From contig CM055316.2 in the NCBI GenBank assembly GCA_029255685.2, forward strand, positions 69,641,237-69,705,236: DNA of 64,000 nucleotides, in the 5' to 3' direction. Numbering within the stretch: the stretch's first letter is position 1; each line of letters starts with the position of its first letter. The position numbers and the translations under genes are program-made. This DNA is from Silene conica (taxonomy: Eukaryota > Streptophyta > Magnoliopsida > Caryophyllales > Caryophyllaceae). Below, one piece after another: positions 21,972-32,800 of the stretch. The notes under the pieces are model-generated. The model did no database searches. It was not told the DNA's origin and saw only the letters and a program-made list of their open reading frames with translations.

Positions 21972-23552
21972 TTAGTACACTACAAAAACAATAAATTGTT
22001 CAAAATTACAACCAAAAACACGGGTTGCCTCCCGAGACGCGCAATTTAAAGTCTTAAAATCCGGAAGTTTCAAGAAAACTTCCTCCACCATTCCGACCAT
22101 TGTTTCTTCACAATAAGGCCGCAAATAATGGCAACTAGCTTTGATCTTCTCTCCACCCGGGGCCAATACTTCAAAGAACCCAATCTTGTCATCACTAAGG
22201 ATGATATAAGGGCCTGGGGCAACCTTCTTTCGAGGGTTGTACATAAGCACTTTATCACCAACTTTGAGACCATCCTTTATAAGCTCCTTCATACTCCGAT
22301 TCGCCGCTTTCTCCTTGAATGGTTGGGACCTTACAAGAGCTTTCTCCTCCACCAAAACCTTGTTTCCAATGCTTACCGTATCACCATTCCCTACATAAAA
22401 GCTCAAGGACCAATTAATTTCCACATCCTTGCTCAAAGATTGAGACAAGGGGTTAACATTATTCATAGCATAGCATGATTCCTCTAGCATTGGACTCTTA
22501 TGACCATGACTCAAACTATATGTCACTTTGTCATCCCCTACGGCTAGAGTCAACTTACCGTTCTTAATATCTATCAATGCACCCGCGGTGTGTAAGAATG
22601 GTCTACCGAAGATTATAGGAATTTGCGCATCTTCGGCAATGTCAAGCACGATAAAGTCAACTTGAATGAAAAACTTCCCTACCTTGACGGGAACACCCTC
22701 CAAAACACTCAAGGGGCGTTTGATAGAACGTTGCGCCATTTGTAGGGTGACACTAGTACACTTAAGAGCTCCTAAATTCAGTTTTTTGCATATAGAGTAA
22801 GGCATGACACTTACACTTGCACCAAGGTCACATGGAGCTTTATCAATTGGAAAATTGCCTATGGTGCATGGTATGGAAAAAATTCCAGGATCTTTTAACT
22901 TAGGAGGGGATAAGTTTTTCAAATAAGCACCACACTCGAAAGTGTAAGCCAATGTCTCAATACTGTCAATAGTCCTCTTCTTAGTTAAAATATCCTTCAT
23001 GAAATTAGTATATGAAGGTATTTGAGTGATAAGTTCTAGATAAGGGATAGTTACCTTGAGGTTCTTCATCATTTCCATGAACTTACCGAGTCGGGTTTCT
23101 CTTTGAGCTTGTGCCAAACGATGTGGAAATGGCACTTTAATTTCCTCCGCCTCCTTAGCTTTGTCATCCACTTTTGAAGGCTCATCCTCCACATCTTCCA
23201 CCACTATTGACTCATCAACTTTCTGGGACTCCTCACTTTTTTTAGAGCTATCAACCTTGTTTCCACCATCATTTTTCTTACCCACTTTTTCATTTGCATT
23301 ATTGGGCATTGGAGGTTCATCAAAGATGGTACCACTCCTTAGAGTGATGACATTTGCGTGTTCATGGGGTTGTGCTCCTTGGGGCGGCAATTGACCTTGT
23401 TGTCTTTGAGCATTGGAAGTGGCAAGTTGAGCAATTTGGGTTTCAAGCATTTTGATAGTAGCATCCCTAGCTTGATCGGTCTTTTGAATGTGAAAGACCA
23501 TGTTCTTTTGTGTCTCAAGAACTTGTGTCATCAAAGCCTCTAACTTGCTCAT
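21972..23552 (-). mobile_element. Athila gag-protease region (open frame)
   Basis: A 526-codon frame. It has the Athila pattern: a Gln-rich N-terminal part, VITLRSGT, a Lys/Glu-rich linker, VPFPHRLAQAQRE, IPSYTNFMKDILTKKR, the aspartic protease region around DLGASVSVMPYSICKKL (a DLGA in place of the DTGA of most retroproteases, as usual in Athila), and IIFGRPFL. The C-terminal part resembles the tail of Athila polyproteins. It belongs to the broken element at 19858-26447. Confidence 0.8.
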
Positions 23553-25929
23553 TTGTTGATTGTTTTGTTGGGAATTTGATGATTGACCTTGAACTTGTTG
23601 ATTTTGAAAAGGTTGTTGAAATCCTTGTTGGAAATTTTGTTGGAAATTTTGTTGGGGTCTTTGAATTTGGTGTTGAAAACCGGGTGGTGGGACTTGAGCT
23701 TGCCTTTGTTGTTATGGGACATGTTGGTTTTGATGTTGTGGATTTAGCACATTGGTGCTTTTGTAAGACAAATTTGGGTGAAACTTTGTAGCTTCATTGT
23801 AGGTGTTGGAGTAAGGATTGAAGTTTTGTTTAAAACTTTGATAAGCATTCACTTGCTCAACCGTATTCCTACATTCTTGTGCAACATGCCCTGCTCCACA
23901 TACCACATGCGTCACACACCACAATTTGGCTAGTAACATTTACTTGTTCATAAGTTTGTGATGAACTTGATCCCCGATTATCAACTTATTGCTGGAGGAG
24001 AGCTATTTGAGCTTTCAAAAGAGACATGTTTGGGTCCTCTTCCTTTGCCTTCAATAAGATGTTGCGAGTGTTGGCGTATTGTGAGTCATGTACCGCCATG
24101 GATTCAATGGTAGCATGAGAAAGTTCCGTATCAATTTGGTCGAATCTCCCATTGTTAGCGGAGTCCAAAACTCAGCGTGATTCGGCACAACAACCATTGT
24201 AGAATGTGATTGCAAGAAACCAAGGATCCAAACTATGATGAGAACATTGCCTTTGTAACTCTTTATACCTCTCCCATGCTTCAAACATGCTTTCATTACC
24301 ATTTTGACGGAACCCCGTGATTTGGCTTCTCAACTGTTGGGTCTTTTCCGGTGGAAAATATTTTTCATAAAATGCGAGAACCAATGTTTCCCAGTTGGTG
24401 ATCCCCAAAGCGGTCCTATTAAGGCTATTAATCCACAACGTGGCGTTGTCTCTCAATGAAAAAGGGAAGAGTATCTCCCTTATTTAATTTGCTCTTGTGT
24501 CACACCCATTTTCCTAATCATCGAGCAATAATCACAAAAATTTGTGATTTGCAAATTAGGATCTTCCAATGGACCTCCACCGAATTGTTTTCTCTCAACA
24601 AGGCTAATAATGGCCGGCTTGATCTCAAAATTTGCCGCGTCAATTTGGGCAGTAGCAATACCCCTAGGAAGCATAGCCGCGGTGGGCTTAGAATGATCGG
24701 AAAAACGAACCATCTTCCTTGTTGGTTGTGAATTGGAAACTTCCCCTTCCTCAAGTATTTAAAGGTCTTCTAAATAGGATTTTCTCGCGCTTTCATGTTG
24801 TGCAAGAGTTGCAGCTTCGGAAATTTCCTTCAAGAAACGTTGTCGTCTACGCAAGGTTTTCTCGCACTCGGGATCAACCGGAAGTAGTTCACCAATCCGT
24901 GAGGACTTGGGCATAAGACAACAATCTAGAGAGGATTGTAAGTAACAGTCTCAAGGAACAAGTGTTCCTTAAGACAAGGAAAAACAAGATAAAATTCAAC
25001 TAATCACAAAGCAGGAAAATCGTGCTCCCCGGCAACGGCGCCAAAATTTGATAAGCTTATCGCGTACCTAACAAAGATACCCTAGACTTAACTAACAAAT
25101 AAATGTAGATAAGGAAGTAGGGGGTCGATCTCAGGGAGACGGTAGATGCAATATGACAAGCTATGGCTAGAATTCTATCAAGGTCGATTCGATTGATTGT
25201 TTGGTTTGATGATTAAAACGATAACAAATTGAGATATAAAACAATGATAATAAAAGATCTAGGGAAATAGGTTCACACATGTAAATTAGCAATAATTGAT
25301 GTCGAATTGGGGAAACATATGATCAAAAGTTGTCTAGACTTATTAGCAATTATCTTTCTAGACTTACTAGGTCGCGCTACAAAACATGCTTAGGCAAATT
25401 CCATTCCCGACTTTCAATCTTAGGAAAAGAATTAACAAGATAACCAATAATTATGATCAAGAATCAAAGGTTAACAATACATAACAAGCATGTTATAGAA
25501 ACAACAAATTGATAATAAAAATCCCAATTCAACAATTATCAATTACTAATCTAACATGGCTTCCCTAAACCCTAGTTTATAAGACTACTCACTCATGATA
25601 ATATATAAACTAACAAAGATTGATTGGATTAACATAAACATGATAACAATATATAAATTGGAATTAAAATGATAATATAAAAGCAAGGAATAGAAATTAC
25701 CAACTTAAGGAAATAAGAACAAAAACTTGATTATTAAGAGCAAAGTAATCTTCAAATAAAACCCGAAATTAAAGCGTAAATGTTGATAATTAAAAAACTA
25801 AGAACATAAAGAAAACTAGGTTTTTGTAGATTTCGGAAAATGTATGAAAAAGCATAAATAAAAAGCTCTCAAGTGATGAGTTTTTGATGAGTTTTTATAC
25901 ACAAACTGCTAGGAAAATGAAAAGTTGTT

Positions 25930-26115
25930 TAGTTGCACAATCCCCGAAGATCCGGGGACCAAACAGTCCTAGGGGGCGCATCATTTTTGTCCAAGAATTG
26001 CTCAGGTATCAAACCTCAAGATTCTGGGGTTTGAACAACTCCCGGGGGCACAACATTTGAGGTATATGGCTATCTCGCATCAACCTCGAGATTCTGGAGT
26101 TCGAACAGCAATCAG
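25930..26115. repeat. Three GC-rich imperfect hairpin units in Athila LTR
   Basis: Three related units around 25940, 26008 and 26085 with the pattern CCTC(A/G)AGATTCTGG(G/A)GTT and a second G-rich half (CCCGGGGGCACAACAT). On the minus strand they lie about 40-220 bases upstream of a TATAAAAA box near 25895. Confidence 0.65.
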
Positions 26116-26447
26116 GGGACCTTGCAATTTCTTCTTTTCTTTACTAGTTTTCACTTTCTTTGCCCAAGTACCAACCAAATTTCATTTCTTCTTCCTCGGG
26201 AATGAGTGAATCTTCCCAAAACGCCCTTACATGGCCAAGACTCGCTCCAAGTAGCCTCGTGGTGCTCGGTGAATGCCAAAATGATAGAAAAATGCCATAA
26301 CTTGCTCCGTTTCTTACAAAATGCAACAAAACATGCAAAACACCTACAACATGGAATTAGCTCATAAAATCACCTCATAAAATGCAAATTATCATGTAAA
26401 AATGAGCTAAAAGAGGGGTGAAAATCATATAGAAATAGGACACATCA

Positions 26448-28551
26448 ATATGTATAAAAGAAGAACCGATATGCATTAGGTTGGACACGTGACGCATTTA
26501 CGTTAAAAGTTTTCCCGCTCAAAGCTTAAAATATTAAAATTATACTGCGTATCTTTTACTTGAGCAATATGTATATATACACTATCTTCTTAAGAGATTT
26601 CTCTGCCATGTTTATATTACAATAAAAACTTACCCAAATTACTCACTTATTGTATCTTTTATTTGGCAATATATTTCCGTATAAAAACATATTGTTCATC
26701 CCTACTCACATGGAGTTTTATATTTAAAATTTTATATACTCATAAAATTAATAATCAACTTTATCACCTTGCAAAGTTGCACGGGAATATATTTTGTTAA
26801 CATTTTATCTATAAATTTTTCTCACGTAAGTATTACATAATAGCATTTAGAGGATATATTTTATAAAATGAACTCCAAAAAAATTTTTGTATCATAAAAT
26901 TAAGAAGGTGCGAAGTTAAAGTATTACATTTTAATTATATATTTGAAATTATGTTGTCTGACTGATAAAATATATTTAACATTATATTAAGAGTCCATAT
27001 ATTTGACATTATATTAGGAGTATTTGTTCCTATTAATGTATATGAACTCTTAATACAATTATTAAGAAATGTTATGGAGCAAAGTTAAATATTTTATCCC
27101 ACATTTAAGATATTGCCTGACTGTTAAATATATGGACTCTTAATATAATTATTTATATATTTTATAAGAAATGTTATAGAGTAAAGTTAAATATTTAAAT
27201 CCCACATTTAAGATGTAATAATCCAATTCTATCAAATACTCCTGTTAATGTATTAACAAATAAATATATCTTTGTAAAGACCAAATAATGCGTGCATATA
27301 TAAATTAATTTGTAAAATCGATTCTATCGCTACTCAAATTGGATTTATATTTAAAATTTTGATTTACATAAAAAGTATAGAATATTACACAATCTATAGA
27401 ATGTTAATTTACTTTTCGTACTTTATGATATATTAAGGGATGTTAAAATAATAATAGTTTTGCATAAAAAGAATCGCATGTTACATAAAATATCAGATAA
27501 AAATTAGTCTATATTTGACTAATACTTGACAATACATGGCAAACACCATGTTTATTTACAAAAAAAAAGTTTGAAGGATGTCAAAAATAAAAGCAGTGGG
27601 AAGATGACCTGCAATCACAGTTAGATAAGTGAATTAAGATAGTTATGAATATACGTAGGGTTAATTTGTCCCCTACGCGAATACGCCATATATAACGATT
27701 ATGTGCCCGTTTGGTCAGGGTTTTGTTTTGGACCCAGAATTAGGAATAAGTTTACAAGTAAAAAAGGGAATATATGACGTACCAAACTCATCATAGCTAT
27801 ATAATACTATATCGTATTGACAATAACATAATTTTATGTGCCCTCAAAATCAATTGATCTACGAGAACAGACATGGTTTATACATTTGTACTTCACAATT
27901 TATGTATTCTATCTTGAGATGGAAGTTAAGGGACTTGAAGTAGTTATTTGATCGTGGATGTATTATGCATAGACCTATCAAACGGGTCGGGCAAAAATTC
28001 GGGTCGATTCATACGGGTTATGGTTCGGTTTAGGTTTAGAATACGGGTCAAGAAAATTTCTAACGTTTTTTTAATTAGTCTTTTTTTAAAAAGTAAAAAT
28101 ATTTTTAAAATAATATTTTAGTCATATTCAATTTACATTAGTATTTTGTGAAAACTAATCACAATGTTTTCCCAACTTTTTAGCTTTGGTGTAGTGTAGT
28201 TAATACATCCTACCTAACTAATAGATTTCGTTCATGATCCATACGTGATAGGGGAGCATCTTTTAATGACGATATTGTTGTATTAAAAAACAAAAAAAAT
28301 AGATTATTTAAATATTTTGATTATTATAATGATTAGAAAAAATCATTTGCTCTAAACTATGAAAATTAGCTAATTAGCAATGGAGTAAGTAACAATTATT
28401 TTATATTTGTTAACTACATCATGCCATTCATTAAGGTTGATTTCGGGATACATATTTCTATGTAATATCGTTTATAGAAAAAGTGTTACAATTCGACTAA
28501 TATCATGTTATAGTATACGGGTTTAAAACTTAATTACAAATATTATCTACA
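26448..28551. other. AT-rich intergenic, no gene seen
   Basis: Mostly A/T-rich sequence with no supported coding frame. A ~80-base stretch ending CCCACATTTAAGAT is repeated imperfectly near 27046-27110 and 27131-27216. A degraded CGGGTC-rich part lies at 27980-28050. Probably old transposon debris. Confidence 0.55.
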
Positions 28552-28581
28552 TATGTCCGTGCATTTTTACACGGGTGCTAA
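28552..28581 (+). mobile_element. Helitron-like 3' terminus
   Basis: A short hairpin (CCGTGCATTTTTACACGG, imperfect) is followed by GTGCTAA and then T, the hairpin-CTRR|T form of Helitron 3' ends. Homology to the DEFL1 block begins right after it, consistent with an insertion boundary. No 5' end or Rep/helicase was found. Confidence 0.45.
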
Positions 28582-28861
28582 TTAGTTTATAAATGTACCA
28601 GGATCTCATATCAATACTTCTATAAAAATATTGTCAATATTGTGATTTGTTGATGAAATAAGCTTCTTAAAACTAAATATGTATTACGTGTAAGTATTCA
28701 TGGCTTCATGCTTGTGGGAGAAACATTTGAGAAAATTTTGTAAATTCAACGAGGTTCTTTTCCTAAAACAATTACTATGACGTAAAGCTTCTTATTACTT
28801 AACAATGAGGTCGTGTACAAGTTATTAGAAATATTCAAAGGCAATGATTTGCAACTTTTTA

Positions 28862-29576
28862 GGGGTTGTTTGGTTCATGTGGGAATTAATTTCATGTGGA
28901 AAGTAGAAAATCACATGAATTAAGTTCCCACATGTAATTCACGGAAAATACAAAAAAATTGTTTGGTTGTCATATAGGAATTGACTTTTTTCATTATATA
29001 AATTCTTACCTGTTGTTTGGTTGGATAACTCAATTTCGGTATGTTTTTGTTGAAAATACTATTTTACCCTTGTATACAACATACAAGGTTAGCTAAAGCC
29101 ACCGTACACAAGTTTATCACAATAATGAGAATTCACGATGTTTTATTCTAGGTTGGCATTATTTGATATATGTATGTTCAACCAAATTTATCACACAAGT
29201 TCAATTATTTCTCCAATTAAGATATAAGTAAAAATAAATTAACGAAATAACGGAAAATTGTCAAGGAAAAAAATTGGGTAGATAAAAATTGCTGAGGAAA
29301 AAAAGTTGTGTAGAGATGACGGCAGAGGAAACAAAAAATAAAAAAGGGTGTGATTTTAATAAGGGTAAAATAGTAAATATCAATTATAAAAACACATGAA
29401 CTTGGAGTGATCATGAGGGGGTTGGTAAGCCACTCTCCACATGGTGTAGGAATTTAAGTTCCTGTAACTCTAGATTCCTTCATTTTAAAAAAAACTGGGT
29501 AACCAAACAAAAGCCTCAAATATCAAATCATGCGATTTTGAAATTCCTTTGTTTTATGGGGCAACCAAACGACCCC
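28862..29576. mobile_element. PIF/Harbinger-type MITE, 715 bp
   Basis: Ends GGGGTTGTTTGGTT and AACCAAACGACCCC are inverted repeats flanked by TTA (28859-28861 and 29577-29579). The paralogous site in copy 1 (near 6095) has a single TTA and no insert, which confirms the insertion. A 3-bp TTA duplication is diagnostic of PIF/Harbinger. No transposase. The internal frame at 29217-29414 is not a gene. Confidence 0.92.
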
Positions 29577-29781
29577 TTATTTGGTCCGTAATTTTTATCT
29601 TCAGGTAGTCAACATAACAAGGATAGAAAGGAGAGAAATATAGGTGATCCTATGATTTTAAGGATATAAATCAAAATCCAAAAATATGACGATTTATTTT
29701 TAAAAATATAAACATGTTTTATTTGTTGCCTAAACTAAATAATATCCAATATAACTTGCCTAATCAATATTATTCAGCACC

Positions 29782-29801
29782 TATATATATATATATATAT
29801 T
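29782..29801 (+). promoter_or_regulatory. TATA run of DEFL2
   Basis: Uninterrupted TA run at the place of the DEFL1 TATA box, about 80-95 bases before the ATG. It is roughly twice as long as in DEFL1. Confidence 0.55.
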
Positions 29802-29877
29802 GCTTAATTAATGAAGGTATAAAAAAACAACTCTTTATTTGCGTTACTAAGAGTATTACAAATTGTGATCATACAAG

Positions 29878-32800
29878 ATGACCAAAGCAAGTCTAATCGT
29901 TTTTTTACTTCTCGTAGTTTTGGTTATTCACCAAGGTAAGTCTTTCGTCATTATATATGTTTAATTCGCATTATTATTTTTTATTCGCCTTCTTTGTTTT
30001 ATTGGCCAAAACCGCCATATTAATATTCTACGTGCTATTAGATTTGAGTACTAAGTTTTATATAAGGCGGTTTTACATTAGTATTATTGTAAAACTTATT
30101 TAAACATAATTCAAACACGTTTATAAGTACGGAGTATATTGCACATCACAAATTCTCATTGACACGGTCACTATCCGTCACGCTTGTGACGGATAATGCC
30201 CCTCTCACATAATAAAAGTTGTAACACCCCCATTTATTTAAGAGCCTTTAGCAAGACATTCTCAAATAAATAGAACTGTTACCATCTCGGAATGTCCGAG
30301 GTAGTGAATAACAAAGTAAAACAAACCAAAGTACTTTACATAAAAACTGATTAAATTTAAACTTTTGATATTACAGCGATTACACAAAGAATAAAAGTAC
30401 AACTGATAACATCTAACTATGTGATCTAGTTCTAAGTAGGTCCAAGCCATGTCTCTCTCCTTGCCCAGCTCCTAGTCCACCTGTCTCTGACCTGTAGAAT
30501 CTACTCCCCATTCCGGATCATCGTAGGTGTACACGAATACACTGTCAACCTCGCGGTTGAGTAGGGTAACACAAAAGTAAATAATGCAACAAATATGATA
30601 TGCAATGCCATGATATGCTCGAGCTCAATCTCAATCTCAATCTCATCTCAAACCCGTGACCCCCAGCCATACCGAACCTCCCGGCAGACTATAATCGGCC
30701 GTCGCCGAACACCAGCATAACAGCTGAGGTCACCAGGTCTAGTCCTGCAGAACTAGCCTGGGCCCAATAATATCTCATCATCTCAATTCCGTATCCACTG
30801 CACATGTCATGCTCATGAATGCAACAATGCTCTTATTCAATCATGCTATTAAATAACGAAATGTGCATACCGATAATAACAATAATTAACACTCAATCCA
30901 ACCAGCATCATTCTCATATAAATCATGCTCAGCATCCATAATACACAATCCACATCCATTCCTAACACATCATAGAGTATAGAGTCGGTGTATCCTACCT
31001 GGATAGCAATATAGTCTCATCTCGCAGCTAACATCCAATCAGTCGAATCACTTCAATACATACTCAAAACCTAACAAAATAATATACTTAATTACTAACT
31101 AATACAATTACGCAACCAAAATAATATATCGATTATTCCAATTAATTATTTAAATAATATATTACGCACAACGAGACCGTATTAAACACGACTACTTCAA
31201 TTAACTTGACTAACCCGTCTTTGTTACTTTTATAACTAACTTCAATTCAATAACCGAACATAGAAAACGAACTATTGATGGCCGTCACATTCTTATATAA
31301 AATTACTTAACAACTTTAATAATTACTAACATGAACGAAATTGCTAACAATAATAATCATATTAACAACGATAATATCATCACGATAACAATATTAATAT
31401 TATTAATAATAATAGCAACATTAGTAGTAATAAGGATGATGATAACAACAATAATAGTAATGATAACATCTACTAATGATAATACTAATCATAATAATAA
31501 TAATATTAATACTAACATATAATATTAATAATATACCAATCAATAATAATAATAATAATAATACATTACGCTCTAACAAACACAACACTTAGGATAATAA
31601 TAATATAATAATAATTTAATTCAAAAGCATACTAACACAAACGCAGCAACTAAAAAACGTACGACAAAAGCAGCCCCGACATACTCCGTGAGTACTCGCA
31701 TACCCCTACTTCACGACACCACCGCCACCTCCTCAGCCACTAACGACCACCAACACTGGTCACCACCACTAGTACGCACTACCAGCAACGACTCTCACCA
31801 CCTGGCCACCACTCTCAGCCCTCTGAACCACCCCTCACAGTCTCGCCAAAACGTCTGCCCAAACACACCCGACTAACAGCTCCTCATGTAAAACCCCTCG
31901 CGAAAGCGAAAATATAAACACATAAAAGTACCAAAAATGCAGCGGAATTAAAACTTTTTAGAAGAACAACAACATGCGAGAAGTCTTAAATTGAAACAGA
32001 AACAGAAACAATACCAAAATAGATAAGTAGCAGTACTAAGTATCAAACTGAAACATAACATGAATACATCAGCCGGGGATGGAACATCCCTACCGGCACC
32101 AAAACAAAAGTAACAACTACGAGTCCAGCTAAACGATATAAGGTAAGTCAATGATGACAGCAGGATCATCACTCGCTAGCTCTCGTGAACCCATCTCCAA
32201 CCTGCATGTACCTACATACATGAAAACATGTACGCCACAATCAGTGGGGAGTGACTAGAGTTCTCCTAGCCACCTTTTGTGACAACACGTAACATATAAA
32301 ACAATACAGAATACTCCAACATACAACAATATGTGAAGCATAAACAACTCATCATCTGATCTCTTACTAACATGCGATTATCATGCACGGCTCTCAACTA
32401 ACTTCATAAACAAGTAGGAAGGAGAGCCGGTTTCCCTACTGGTTACCCAGTCGGGGGGTCTTTCAATCCAATTATTTATGAAACCGAACTAAGAGTCATC
32501 CAATGCCTTGGATGATTAAACCACAACTAAGTAACATCAACAACTCGACATGCATATCTGACACTGTACCATCATCTAGGCAAGCAGATAAACATCCATA
32601 ACAAATCATGCATATCTGACACTGTACCATCATCTAGGCAAGCAGATACACATTCATAACACTAGCAACGGGTCCAGAGGTGAACTTAACACATATCCCA
32701 TTACTACACTATGTCGGGTCCAGAGGTGAGCTTAACACATATCCCAACATCTAATCAAGTAAAGGGTCCAGAGGTGAACTTAACACATATCCCTAAACTT

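Larger units (their letters stand above)
19858..26447 (-). mobile_element. Athila-type Ty3 element or composite, broken
   Basis: Left LTR-like end 19858-21108 (TGATAAGGG...CTCATCA), non-coding part 21109-21970, protein region 21972-24720 with gag and protease parts, primer site for tRNA-Asp (TGGCGCCGTTGCCGGGGA read on minus, 25029-25046), right LTR 25049-26447 (TGATAAGC...ACACATCA). The reverse transcriptase-integrase core was not seen. The two LTR-like ends are alike in layout but strongly diverged, so this may be two related elements. Broken in several places; old. Confidence 0.8.
28582..30219. repeat. Segmental duplication, copy 2, left part
   Basis: Matches 5832-6620 of copy 1, including promoter, exon 1 and the first part of the intron, once the MITE at 28862-29576 is removed. 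The rest of the copy resumes at 49852 and ends near 50675. Confidence 0.88.

Noticed and set aside
31331-31522. Asn/Ile-rich 63-codon frame, copied at 47180-47371
   Set aside because: Translation of AAT/ATA-rich LTR sequence duplicated by the LTR pair.
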